DNA from: Asterias amurensis | Taxonomy: Eukaryota > Echinodermata > Asteroidea > Forcipulatida > Asteriidae | DNA: 64,000 nucleotides | NCBI RefSeq assembly: GCF_032118995.1 | Contig: NC_092662.1 | Span: 7,068,001 to 7,132,000, forward strand | Reading direction: 5' to 3' | In this document: positions 1 through 11,740 of the stretch, piece after piece | Layout: every line of letters starts with the position of its first letter | Numbering within the stretch: the first letter of the stretch is position 1 | Notes under the pieces: generated by a model | What the model saw: only the letters and a program-made list of their open reading frames with translations | What the model was told of the DNA's origin: nothing | The model's database searches: none | Program-made: the position numbers and the translations under genes

Positions 1-1609
1 TTTAAAAATAAACCATGGATGGTATATCTACATGGTTAGACCATGGAGGAAGAAATAGGAGGTACACTGGTTCATCACAACCTGTACACCATTGTGTGAA
101 GCGATAGTAGAAGCATGGAGGTAGAAGAAAGGCAGGTTGTGTTGTCCCCATTTATTTACCACAACTATTTTCATTCCACATACCACCACCAGTGGCAAGG
201 TCCCTTGCCGTCATCACTAAAGTTCGTGCATACGCGAGAGTGTTTTTTTTCTGGCAAAAACACGCCCATTTTATGATAATTGCCCACGTTCGTCCTAGGA
301 AAAAAAATACGCGCGCTGTTCGTGACGTCAATCGAGGCGCGATATTTGAAACACGGCGGCTCGAAGTGTTTGCTGCACAGCGCTGGAAAAGACGTTGGAC
401 CGGACCACTCTGCAAACTGACCCCATTTTTAGTTGTTTTGCTGCCTCAAGCACCAATACATCAGCAGCAATGCACGTGGTCGACATTGCAGGAAAAATGG
501 AAGAAATAAACCTTTTTTCGAAACGTACAAACTCACGACTAGGACTTGCATGTACTTGCACGTTTCGATCGAGGCAAAGACTGCCTCGATTGACGTCACA
601 AAAGAGGTAGGCGGAGTCACCCCCAAACAACTTTGTCTATTTTTTTAACGTATAAATCGTTCCAAACAATTTATTTTATTGTTCATTAACATATACTCTA
701 ATGTTTGATAGAAAACAAAATCTATTTCCAGGTGACTTTAATACTTGAAACCTATATGAAGCGCCTCAGGATCCTTTTGGGGATACAGGTTACTATAAAA
801 CTTGTTTTCATTTATAGACTCCTTGCGCATTGGAGATAAGCCTTGGATAAGCGTGACCTCATGTTGACCTTTACTTACGGGTCAACAAGAAGTGGGACCT
901 TATCTCAAGAACTACACAACCGATTTCGATACTCCTTGTATTGTGGGAAATCCCAAACTCTTCTAAATTTAAATCAGAGCAACTATAATCTTTAAAGAAC
1001 TTAATCGAAGCAAAACAACAAGGAACAGCTTTTGGTTTGTGCACAAACACCTAATGTCTAGTTGTTTGTTTGAATGTGTTTGTGATTTGTGTTTTCTTTT
1101 CTTGTTGTTATGTGAGTTTTTTTTTTTCCTTTTTTTTTTCTTCGGTGGAGTCATCTGCGCTAACTTCTGTCTCAAGCATGTTGTCCCTCAATGAATCTCC
1201 ATTCGTTACTAAAAAGTAAAAACCTTCTATGATTTTAATGTCGTCATTGTTTATCGGCCATACACGTGTTGCAAATGTATACAACTTTCGTTTGTATTCC
1301 AAGATGGCGGACAGCATCTTGTTAGTTATAGAAACAGTTATACGTCATGTAAAAGGGTCTATGGGAAATATAATTGTCAGTTTCTTATTTCCCATAGGCC
1401 CTTGTACGTTGACACCAGACGTTTAGACCCATTACACCAAACCAAGGGGCCCGTCTCAAGCAGCCAACCAGACGACTCGGGAGTTCGGGTAACCGTCTTT
1501 AAAATCTTGCACCTTGACTTTTAAAACGACATAAGCGTGTTGATTTCTACAAAGATGTCATACCATAAACCAATATGGAGTAACACAATTTTGTTTTCCC
1601 CAATTACAG
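1..1609. other. Upstream region without recognised gene
   Basis: No convincing coding region on either strand. A pair of 17-nt inverted repeats, each containing the CRE-like core TGACGTCA, sits at 322-338 and 583-599 (arm reads gtgacgtcaatcgaggc). The stretch at about 850-950, with 'gcgtgacctcatgttgacc' and 'tatctcaagaactacacaa', is a diverged relative of the repeat in the 50.9-54.9 kb array. A TATAAAT at about 652 is not tied to any start site I can see. Confidence 0.5.
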
Positions 1610-1687
1610 GATAAATTTGAACTCAACTTAAATCTTCTTGCTGTGTGACAGAGGTTCCAGATTCACATCAACATTATAACAGCATAC
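1610..1687 (+). other. Possible 5' UTR of the polyketide synthase (putative acceptor at 1608-1609)
   Basis: A pyrimidine-rich stretch ending in AATTACAG precedes base 1610 and would make a good splice acceptor. It is followed by 78 nt without an upstream ATG before the coding start at 1688. This suggests a non-coding first exon further upstream, or that 1610-1727 is the second exon. No transcript evidence is available, so the call rests only on the splice-site match. Confidence 0.3.
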
Positions 1688-4600
1688 ATGGAGTCCAAGC
1701 ACCCCCCAGTCGCAATTGTTGGGATAGGTAATTCAAGCAGTGTCCTTCGTAGTGCACACCATTCTAACGTAAATTTAAAAAAAAGGAGATTGCCAACGTA
1801 AGAGGGCGCTGTGCTAGTTCACCAATGGGTGAACCAATAAATTCGGAGCAAAGAGGGAAAAATGCATAATATTCAATAATTCACGAAAAATACTTAAGGT
1901 CTAACAGTTATTGTATTAAAAGGGAAATTATTCGTTCACTCTTTGGCACTAATATTATCTGCACAAGTTATGGAGAGTCCCAGAGCCCGTCAAGTTACTC
2001 CATCCAAATCAAAACACTCCTTTACCGGTGTAATTTTCCAAACGTCCAAGTATCCATCTAGAAAATCTCTTGGCAAACAGGACCAATATGTCAGAGACTA
2101 TATTTCATCAAAATACCTCAAGTTGGAAGTCAACAACGTCAGGTCACGATTGAGCATAATGCTTGAGGCCCTAAACACAATATAAATTAGGCAGACGCTC
2201 TGTTTTCTCCTATTTAGTGGGGTACACCCCAATGAAAATAAACACATGGGAATTTCATGTGCACATGCTGAGAAGATCAAACAAACAAAAATGCGATTTT
2301 TAAAAGTTTTTGTAAAACAAAAGATTCATACAATTTCGTGTATTTTTTTATTTAACAGGATGTCGCATGCCCGGTGGTGTTAAAAGTCCGGATGATTTCT
2401 GGAAGGTAATCCATGATGGTAGAAACACCATTACTGAGGTCCCATCAGACCGATGGTCACTCGACAATTTCTACCACCCTGACCAGACCAAGCAAGGGAA
2501 GATGGTCACCAGGCGTTGTGGGTTCATTGATGGCATAGACAAGTTTGACAACACCTTCTTCAAAATCTCTCCACGAGAAGCGATGTACATGGACCCGCAG
2601 CAACGTCATACACTCGAGGTAGTCAATGAAGCATTTGAAGATGCTGGCATCGTACCAGACACAGTCAGTGAGTCCACTGGGGTTTACATTGGCATAGGTT
2701 TGATGGACTACCCGATCCAGTCGAGTGGAGAGACTTCTCTTATTGATGCTTACACCATGACAGGTTCTTTACACAGCGTAGCAGCAAACAGGGTGTCATA
2801 TGCCTTTGATTTGAAAGGTCCAAGTTTCGCCGTAGATACGGCATGTGCCTCGTCCGTGACAGCGATGCATCTTGCCTGTACCGGCATCTGGAACAACGAG
2901 TGTAACGTTGCAGTTGTCGGTGGCTGTAACAATCTCCTCATGCCTGATGTTACGGTTGGCTTCAGCGCTCTTGGAGTCCTCTCCCCCGAAGGTCAATGCT
3001 TTCCCTTCTCCAGCTCAGCGAAAGGCTACGTACGCAGTGAAGGTTTCGGGGCTCTGATCCTGAAGCCTCTTCAACAAGCAATAAATGATGGTGATCACAT
3101 CTACGCATCGATTCGAGGTAGTGCTATTGCTGCCAATGGATTCTCGAACAGCCTCACCATGCCATCTGTGCCAGCTCAGATGACGGTCATGAAACAAGCG
3201 TATGAGCGCTTTGATGTCCCTCTCTCAAGTGTACACTGCATCGAGGCCCACGGGACTGGAACACCGGTTGGGGACCCGATTGAGGCTGAAGCTATCGGCA
3301 AAACCTTTGCTCCGCATCGTGAAACACCTCTTAGGATAGGCTCTGTCAAGAGCAATTTTGGTCACAACGAGTGTGCTGCCGGGGTCACAGCAGCCATCAA
3401 AGTGGCTTTGATGTTGGAGAAAAAGATGCTGTGTCCAACTATCAACTGTGCTGATGTTAACCCGCATATAGACACAGAAGGGTTGAAGCTGCAGATCCAG
3501 ACCAAGCTCGAGCCTCTACCCGATGGTTACCAAACAATCATCGGTCTCAACAGCTTCGGTGTGGCTGGTGCAGTTGCTCACATGATCTTCCAAGAGCCCC
3601 CAACTCGAGATTCTCCAGATTCAGAAAGTGACTCAAAATCTTTCCGTGCTCAGTGGCAGTTCGGCGGCAGTGATCAAGGCAACAGCATCTTGATTCCTTT
3701 ATCGGCCAAGTCAACAGATGCTCTAAATGGTGTTGCAGAAAAATGGAAGAGTTTCACGGATGACAAAGATGCTCTGAAAGTTGTCTCATGGCTCTCAACT
3801 CGACGACAGCATCATGGATATCGCCTAGCTGTCATCACTAAATCCGGAGAACAGTTTCAGAAACAACTCACCAGCTTCGTGAAAACCGGAATTGGAGAAG
3901 GTATGTCATCTGGAAGTGCTAACGGTAAGAAGAGACAGATCTGCATGATTTTTCCTGGTCAAGGACAACAATGGGGCAACATGGGACGGCAGCTTTACAG
4001 AACAGAGAAAATGTTCCGTGAAACTGTACAAAAATGTGATGAAATCTTCCAAAAATTGAGCGGTTGGTCCCTTCTTCACAACAAGCTGTTCTTCATTGGA
4101 CTAAATGACATGACTAAAACTGGAGAAAAGATAGACGCAGATCAGCTCATCAACGATATGGAGATATCACAGCCAGCTATCCTCTTCTTCCAGATTGGCT
4201 TGTTCCATCTTTGGCAGCTTTGGGGGATCCATCCAGATGTGGTGGTTGGTCACAGCCTTGGTGAAGTTGCCGCTGCATACGCATGTGGTGGATTGACAAT
4301 TGAAGAAGCAGTAAGAGTGATCTATCATCGAAGTACACAACAGGCTAAAGTCAAGGGGGCTGGAAGCATGGCAGCTCTTCGTCTGTCCCTGAAAGACGCA
4401 CAAGACATATGCTCTAGATCTGACAGGCTTTACATAGCAGCATTAAATGCCCCGTGTGGCATCACCATCGCAGGAGACACTGAGCTTATCACTGAGTATG
4501 CAAAAAAAAACACTACAGTGGCCAAGCAATTGCGGGTCCAGTGTGCTTTCCACACACCAGAAATGGATCCAATGGAGAAGTCTTTCCGAGCTGCCATGAA

Positions 4601-7600
4601 AGAAACGGTGGAGACGAAGGCAGCATGCCGCACCTTACCCTTGTATTCTACCGTAACAGGGGAGCTGTACAAAGGAGACTTTGGTACAGATTACTGGTGG
4701 GACAACATCAGAAATACGGTGCAGTTCCAGCCAGCAGTTGAGGCTATTTTGGCAGACACCGATGCAGATCTTTTTCTGGAATGTGGTTCCTCAGCAACAC
4801 TCATCTCATCTGTCAATCAGATAGCAAAGCAAGGCAACATCAAATGTAACATCACCTCTATCTCTTCGGGTCAGCGTCGACAAGATGATCGCTACATGGT
4901 CCTAAAGGCTTTGGGTGAGCTTTACATTGCTGGCATTGATATCGACTGGAAGAATGTTACTGGAGACTGCGCAGAATGGGTATCGATTCCCACCTACCCA
5001 TGGCAGCATCAGTCATTTTGGGTAGAGTCGGAGCCAATGCGCATGAAACGTCTTGGACTTGACGATCGTACCTTCAAGGGGCAAAATGGAAACATATCAT
5101 TATTGGTATATCCCTTCCTGGCCGACCATATTGTGCAGGACCGACTAGTGTTTCCTGGAGCGGGCTATGTAGAGTACGCCATCGAGGCTTCCTTCCCAGA
5201 GAATAAGTTGCCATCTCTATCACATGTGTTGTTTTGCAATCTACTGATGTGGCCCCAAAAAACTGCTACTGGTGGTAAATTTGACAATCTTCAGCTCGGT
5301 TGTAACATGGAAGGTTCCAAGGTCCAGATTGTAGCAGATGGCACAATGTACAGCGAGGCCGATGTCACAGCGAATGCTACGATCCTAAACGACCACATCC
5401 CAATGAAAAGCATCCTTTCACGCTGCACTGGTAATGAACCTGGCGATGTGTTTTACGAAAAGCTTTCTGCTCTTGGCTTGCAGTATGGTCCAGCGTTCCA
5501 GGTTATCGAGAAAATGGCTTTTGGGGACGGTGAAGCGCTTGGGTACCTTTACCCAGCTCCAGTTAACAAACAGCGACTTCAGATCACCCACCTTGATGGA
5601 TGTTTTCAGCTGCTCATCTCTGCCATTGGAGACACATCCACATTATATCTTCCCGTAGCCATCGAATCCCTAAAGATGCACGTTTCGTCACTGCCAGCAT
5701 CAGAGTCTTTTCTTGCCCATGTGAAAGTCACTGAGTGTGATTCCTTGTCACTCATAGGAGACATTACATTGGCCACAAACAGCGGAAAGGTTCTGATGGA
5801 GGTGGTTGGCTGCAAATGCCAGAACGTGGTTGGTACTACCTCAGATGTACTCTTGTCATCTTGCCTCTACCTCACCAAGTTACAGCCCCAAAAGGCTGCT
5901 CTTCCACCAACCTCCGTTGCTTATGACGTCTTCGAGCCATACTGCCTTCAAGAGAACTATCCGGAAGAGATAGATCCAATTTCAAAGGCTGTTGATGTAG
6001 TTCATGTGCTGCAGGCAATCTGCGTCTCATACATTCGGCACGCTTTCGGTGAGGTTCCCGCAGAGGAACGTGGCAAGTGTAACCCACGATACATTAAGAG
6101 ACTTCAGGAAATTGCAGCAGATGATACAGCTGATGATATACCTTTTGAAGAAATCCCCATTGTCATCAAAGACATCATGCAGCGTATCCCAGAGCTCAAA
6201 CAAGAGTTGACCATAATGACCAGTGTCGGTGACAATCTCCCGACCACCCTTCGTGATCCATCAACTGCAGTCTCAATTCTTTTTGCCGCAGAGAACATCG
6301 CGCACTACTTCATAGACTCTCTGACAACCAGACTTTACTACAAAGCAGGAGCCAAGATGATCGCGAATGCAGTTAAAGAAGCTGCAAAGAGCAAAGGAGT
6401 TGTGAGAGTTGTGGAGGTTGGGGGACGAATGGGTGGCCTAGCCACCTACATACTAAAGCCCCTAAAACAACTTGGAATGGATACACAATTGGAGTACATC
6501 TTCACCGACCTGAGTGCCTCGTTCTTTACTCACGCACAAGGGAAACTTCAGGAGTTCCCATTCGTAAAATATCAGCAGCTTGACATTGAGACTGATGTTG
6601 GGCAACAGGGATTCGTTCCTGGCTCCGTTGATATTGTTGTTTGCATGGACACCCTTCATTCTGCTGTTGACTTGAACAACGGGCTCCACCATATGAGGAA
6701 CCTTCTCTGTCCGGATGGGTGGTTGGTTGTGTATGAAGCAACGAACACCAAGTATATATCTGAGCTCCTTTTTGGAGCTCTGGAGCTATGCTGGGCTTTC
6801 CAAGATTTCCGTACCGATGTTTGCTGGTTGGATCAACAAGGTTGGGTTGACCTGATGAAGAATGGTGGTTTTACCGACGTTGTTGCTGTATCCTCTCCAG
6901 ATGAGTTTTTCCATAGCATCATGATCGGCAAGAAGTCAATTGAAGAGTGTTGCGAAGAAGAACCTGACTCTGACTGGCTTGTTCTTTCCGACTCCACATT
7001 CCCAGGTAATGGAAATGTCTTGAGAGCACTCGAAAACTCCCTGCCAAATACCACCACCTTCGCATTTTCTGACAGAAAGCTTGATGATGCTCTCGGGGGC
7101 AAGAAAGAGTGTACTCACCTCGTCTTCATTCTCAGTCAGGCTGACTGGAAAGCTAAACAACTCACCCGCGCCTTACAAGAAGTCAATGAAGACTCGGGTA
7201 ATTTTTCACAGGTTTCCGTTGTTGCGACTGGGTCCAAGACGTCAACTGCAGTTGCTGTTGGACTTATTAGGGCAGCCACAAACCTGTGCAATGTGCCCAT
7301 GTTTTCTTTTCATCTCGATGACGAGTCACAAGAAAGCCTAAGTATCTTAGTCAAGACTATTGTAAGATGTGATGTAAAGGATCGGGAAATAAGCATCAAG
7401 AATGGAGAACTCCTCTTGCCGAGATTGGTTAAAGCTGAAATTCCTGCCCATGACAGGAATAATGACACGTACTGGCAACTCATACAAAACCCTGACATGT
7501 CAAGTAAGCACGCCTCAATAGATGATATGGGCTTCAGTTATCTGAGTGAAATGGAACCACCTCCCGGTAAAGTCATAGTTAAAGTGAATGCTGCTGCTCT

Positions 7601-10600
7601 CAACTTCAAAGACGTAGTGATGGCTCTTGGACTCCTGTCAAGGTTAGATGAAGAAGATGAGAGGTCCAACTTTGGTCTAGAATGTAGTGGCGTGGTCGTG
7701 AAAATAGGCGCTGGGGTAACCTCACTGCACATTGGAGATGATGTGGTTGGCTTTGGTAAGCACTGTTTCGCCTCACACACAATCAGTGATGAAGATTTAC
7801 TGGTCCCAAAGCCGTCAAACCTCAACTGGGTTGAAAGTGCAGGCATAAGTGTGATATTCTCAACTGCTTATTACAGTCTGGTTGAAAGAGCAAACCTTCA
7901 AAAGGATGAAACGGTTCTAATTCATTCTGCATGTGGTGGAGTTGGCTTGGCAGCAATTCAAGTGGCTCGAATGATTGGAGCAAAAGTCATCTGCTCTGCT
8001 GGAAGTGAGAAGAAGAGAACCTACCTTCGAGAGGAACTTGGCATTGAGATGGTGACAGATTCTCGTTCTGAAAGGTTTTATGATGATGTGATGAGCTGGA
8101 CAGAGGGTAACGGAATTGACGTAGTTCTTAACTCATTGAGTGGAAGACTGCTTCTCAAGGGAATAGAGTGCCTCTCCTTTGGTGGAAGGTTCTGCGAAAT
8201 TGGAAAGAGAGATATACTTCAGAAGACGAATCTTCTTCTGTTGCCCATGCTCCTAGAAAACAAGTCTGTGTTGTCATGCCAGATTGACCGATTAGTAATA
8301 CATCAGAAGAACAAGGCTCAGATGCTGATGATACAGGTGGCGAGTCTATTTGATAAGGGGGCTTTCAAACCAATCCACACTGAGACAACTTCAATTACAG
8401 ACTTCGCTGACACATTCCGCATCATGGCCAAAGCAAGTCATATCGGCAAGGTGGTTTTTGATATTCCAAAAGACTACAAGCCCCTCCAAGTTGTCCCAAC
8501 ATGCACGCTGTTCAAGGTAAATGCTACATATATTGTCACTGGTGGTTATGGAGGACTTGGCCAGGCATTCGCCCGTTGGCTTTGTAAGAAAGGGGCTCGT
8601 CATGTGGCGCTGGTATCCCGTCGTGGTTGTCACAATGCTTCTGCTCGGCGCACCGTCACATTCCTGAAGCGAAAAGGGGTTAAGGTGTATGATTTCGCCA
8701 TGGACTTGGCCGATGCTAGTAGTGTTCAAACCATCCTTAGGCAACTCAAAGAAAGCCACAACGCTCCAGTTGTCAGGGGCATCTTCCACCTCGCTGGTTT
8801 CATCGCTGAAGAATCTTTATCTGACCTTACACCTGAGCTGATGGATAACATCCTTGGTGCGAAGGCGGTCAGTGCCCGGCACCTTCACAACTCGACTGAA
8901 AATCTGCCGCTGGATTTCTTCCTGATGACATCATCTGTAACCGCTGTTTGGGGACATCCTTCTCAACCCTGCTACACAGCTGCTAATGTTTACTTGGACG
9001 AATTGGCCGAAGAGCGGAAGGCTAAAGGTCTACCTGCAACGAGTCTTCAACTGGGACCAGTTCGGGGTGCCGGATACCTGGAGAGCAACTCCGATGTGGT
9101 CAAAACATTCGGGATGAAGGGTAACATGACGCTACACATTGATGAGGTGCTTCAGTTTGTTGGTCAGCTTCTTCAAGCAAAGGATTCACCAGCTGTACTT
9201 TGTCTTGCAAACCAGGTAAGAATGAAATAACATTTATATATCTGATTTGCACGAATGTGTGTGTCTACTTGCCAGGTAGATTTTGTTCTCTAAAGAACAA
9301 AGTCTTCCTGGCGTTACCGCAAATGAAATATATATTGATGCCTCACCATGTAGTGCGTGAGACCCCATATAGAAATAATTTGCCAAAAACCTAACTAATA
9401 GCTGGTAGTTTTTGTGTACAAATTGCATGTGAGACAAATTGTTTGGTCAAAAAAGTTTGGTTTCTTGAAGGCATTTGGCACGTTGCCATTTTAAGTGAAC
9501 ATTTCAAGCCTATATGAAATTACAAACATTATCGTAAAGTTGGTATAGGTATTAATATGATTAGAAGTTTCTCAAGTGGATCAAATCGTACTGAAGACCG
9601 CTACTTCTAAAGGCTTCTCTCTGTCATTGATCCCTGCTCATTTCTTTATTGGTCATTGTGGGGTGTCGTTGGGATGTCGTGGCCCAGCGGATAAAGCCGG
9701 CCTTATCAGGTCGACAAACCGTCGGCAACGCGTAGACAAAATATGTTTAGATCACAACAACTGAGAAATCGTGCGCCGGCGATTGGTTCCCGACCGTCGG
9801 GATCACGTCGATCAAGTTGAAATTGTTCTACCCTTGCGACTGTTAATTTTTCGAGCGGCGACTGTTTCAGGTTGTTTTAAAATCATCGCAGCTTCACTCA
9901 GGTCGTAAATAATCGCCGACTGAAAAGTTCCCGATGGTCTTAGCTCAGGCGCAGTGTAATCCTGAAAAGTTGCCGATTGTTTTTTGTTGACTTAAGGTTG
10001 ACCTGAGGCCGGCTTAAGAGGACCGAACTCAAGCTCTGGTTTTTCTGTTCAACAGAGTGTGGGTGTTCGAATCCCGGTCGTGTCACTTTTGTCCTTGAGC
10101 AAGACACTTAACTATAAGCTTCTCTCAACCCAGGGGTAAATGGTACCTGTGAGGGCAGAGTTGGTTCTTGTAGATTAGTAGATTAGCTTTGTTCGCTACA
10201 TATTTGGTAGACTTGATGACAAGTCGTTAGGCGCTGCCTATTTGTCTGCCTTTCATGCAACAGTCACAGTGCGATGTTACACATGCAACAGTCGTAGGTA
10301 GCGCGATAATTGCGACTGACTCACACACACATACTGGGATCGAGGGTGTGTGTATCGTCCCCGCAGCTACACCGCGCTGTAACTACACACCGCGCTCAAC
10401 AATTACCGTCTTGACTTCAAGACTACATATTTGGCGTCACAGGCTGTACACTTCCCAGGGAGCTGAGATGGTTTAAGGAATGTTAAGGCCCGGTGACCAG
10501 GGGTAATAACGTTGAAGCGCCATGAGTGTCACTTCGTGACGGACCTGAGCGCTATATAAGAAGCCACTATTATTATTTTGTATTTATCCCCGAATAAATA

Positions 10601-11024
10601 TTACTCTTAAAGTTGTTGTACCAGTATGTTTTATTCTCATTAATAGCTTGTTATCTGGTATTATTAACCACAGGACTGGGATGCTACCTTAAGACATTGC
10701 CACAACGACTCCCTGAAGTTCCGTCACCTTACCTTGGGTCGGCAGGTCGCACAGACTGACTGTGACCTCAGCCAGGAAGATCTAGAGGATCGTGTTAGAC
10801 AGAAGATGGGTCAACTCCTTTGCGTGGAGCCAGCAAGCATTGACCTACAACAACCAATGATCAACTACGGTATTGATTCACTAATGGCTGTAGAGATGGT
10901 CACGTGGGCCAGTAAAGAGCTCAATGTCATCATCTCTCAGCTTGATATTCTGGGTGGTATTTGTACCAATGTGTTATTGGAGAAAGCCGTAGATCACAGC
11001 GTGGTTATCAATGTAGCTGAATAG
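1688..11024 (+). CDS. FAS-like type I polyketide synthase, 3 coding exons, 2415 aa
   Basis: Exons are 1688-1727, 2359-9215 and 10674-11024; introns are GT-AG in phases 1 and 0. The short first exon supplies the start of the KS motif and the 1727/2359 splice restores VAIVGIGCRMPGG. Visible domains: KS (about 6-435; Cys176 in DTACASS, His311 in EAHGTGT, His349 in SNFGHNE), AT (about 535-860; Ser646 in GHSLG; CAFH at 742-745, the HAFH-like signature associated with malonyl-CoA), DH (His937 and Asp1093, but the usual Gly of HxxxGxxxxP is Asp), a methyltransferase-like region whose SAM motif (EVGGRMGG, from 1366) is imperfect, ER (HSACGGVG from 1869), KR (GGYGGLG from about 2075; Ser2206, Tyr2219, Asn2223) and ACP (YGIDSL, Ser2368). 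No thioesterase follows. This matches a fully reducing animal FAS-like PKS; echinoderm Pks1 and Pks2 are known relatives, involved in pigment and skeleton formation. Which paralogue this is, and its product, cannot be read from sequence. The enzyme is presumably cytosolic. Confidence 0.93.
1728..2358 (+). other. Intron 1 of the polyketide synthase
   Basis: The donor is GGATAG|GTAATT and the acceptor TTTAACAG|GATGTC, phase 1. The splice joins G to GA and gives Gly14, restoring the conserved KS N-terminus. The 631 bp contain nothing else I recognise. Confidence 0.88.
9271..9312. repeat. Imperfect 42-nt hairpin in PKS intron 2
   Basis: The arms GCCAGGTAGATTTTGTTCT and AGAACAAAGTCTTCCTGGC are nearly complementary around a tiny loop. 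It looks like part of a dispersed foldback repeat rather than a regulatory site. Confidence 0.6.
9695..10014. mobile_element. 320-bp PIF/Harbinger-like MITE inserted in the SINE
   Basis: Ends AGCCGGCCT and AGGCCGGCT form terminal inverted repeats that continue imperfectly for about 35 nt (inner parts gtcggcaac and gttgccgat). TAA flanks the element on both sides (9692-9694 and 10015-10017), a 3-bp target duplication typical of PIF/Harbinger. Removing the element joins the SINE A-box region. There is no coding capacity. Confidence 0.72.
10196..10434. mobile_element. Short element flanked by a 12-bp duplication, second insertion in the SINE
   Basis: CTACATATTTGG occurs at 10196-10207 and 10423-10434. 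Between the copies, the ends GACTTGATGACAAGTC and GTCTTGACTTCAAGAC form an imperfect terminal inverted repeat. Excising one repeat plus the insert restores a continuous SINE body. A 12-bp duplication is long for a DNA transposon, so the family is unclear. Confidence 0.55.
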
Positions 11025-11091
11025 CTCATGGTTCGACAGGGCATTGTCTCATGACAGAGTGGGGCAATGGTCATGACTCTGGGTCGACCAA

Positions 11092-11097
11092 ATTAAA
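11092..11097 (+). terminator. Possible PKS polyadenylation signal (ATTAAA)
   Basis: ATTAAA lies about 70 nt after the PKS stop codon (11022-11024), just before the foldback element at 11102. It is the common variant of AATAAA. No other support. Confidence 0.3.
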
Positions 11098-11101
11098 TTT
11101 T

Positions 11102-11288
11102 GGTTTCAGACAGGCGAACTTAATGAACTTTTACATTAGGTTCGGCTCATGAAAAGATCGACGTCTGAAACAGAGTCGCTCCAGACTTCTAGCGCGTCCA
11201 GTTGCTCCTAACTGTTTCAGACGTCGAACTTTTCGTGTACTTAATTCAGAATTTGGTTCGGCGCGATTCTGGAGCGCCTGTCTGAACC
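11102..11288. mobile_element. Foldback/MITE directly downstream of the PKS
   Basis: Outer arms ggtttcagacaggcg (11102) and cgcctgtctgaacc (to 11288) are inverted. A second inner pair, cgacgtctgaaacag and ctgtttcagacgtcg, lies inside. The nearly palindromic design, about 187 bp, is typical of a MITE. It may fall in the PKS 3' UTR. Confidence 0.6.
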
Positions 11289-11636
11289 GGGTGTTACTTA
11301 CTTTTTACCAGACACAATCTGTCGGTATGTTAAATTATCACAGTTAGTTGAAATTATAACCACCATGTGATTTCAAAATGTTTTCTTTGTTTAGTTGGTA
11401 CTAAACTCCATTTTCATTGGCCAAAAAGGAATCTGACTATTAATTTACTTGACTTGTTACATTAATTTGGATGGAAGAAGAACAAACAAGTTGCAGTTTT
11501 CAAACAATTAAGGTCACGTGATTTATCCAAACTATTTCATTTTGACGGATTTAAGAAATCACGTGATCTTAGGGGTTAGTTTTACATCAAGACGTGTAAA
11601 AATTATTTACTGCAGTAAAATTATTATTATTATTAT
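11289..11636. other. Gene-free spacer with a CACGTG inverted pair
   Basis: No coding potential. tcacgtgattt at about 11514 and aaatcacgtga at about 11561 form an inverted pair, each containing the palindrome CACGTG. A short TTA run ends the stretch. Confidence 0.4.
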
Positions 11637-11740
11637 TAAAGGCAGTGGACACTATCGGTAATTACTCAAAATAATTATTAGCATAAAACCTTACTTGGTA
11701 ACGAGTAGTGGGGAGCTGTTGATAGTATAAAACATCGTGA
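11637..11740 (+). mobile_element. Truncated left half of the GGCAGTGGACAC MITE family
   Basis: Begins aaaggcagtggacactatcg and follows the complete copies at 25.04, 48.03 and 56.72 kb through 'gtataaaacat', then diverges. The right half is missing. Confidence 0.7.

Larger units (their letters stand above)
9663..10577 (+). mobile_element. tRNA-derived SINE, split by two later insertions
   Basis: An A-box-like 'tcgtggcccagcggataa' occurs near 9678, and a B box 'gttcgaatcccg' at about 10063. The body follows (gcaagacacttaac, then ccggtgaccaggggtaata, then gcgctatataa), with a tail of TATTATTAT at about 10568. This is the organisation of a Pol III tRNA-type SINE on the plus strand. The A-box part is separated from the remainder by a 320-bp inserted element, and the middle is separated by a second insertion at 10208-10422. 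It resembles a SINE family I recall as common in echinoderms, which was not checked. Confidence 0.75.
9216..10673 (+). other. Intron 2 of the polyketide synthase
   Basis: The donor is AACCAG|GTAAGA and the acceptor ATTAACCACAG|GACTGG, phase 0. Without splicing the large exon would end four codons after the donor and lose the ACP. The 1458-bp intron is mostly occupied by a hairpin, a SINE and two elements inserted into that SINE. Confidence 0.9.

Noticed and set aside
8391..8789. 132-aa minus-strand ORF inside the PKS exon
   Set aside because: Shadow of the polyketide synthase KR coding sequence.
10050..10080. B-box sequence considered as a functional tRNA gene
   Set aside because: There is no cloverleaf around it; it is the promoter part of a SINE interrupted by another element.
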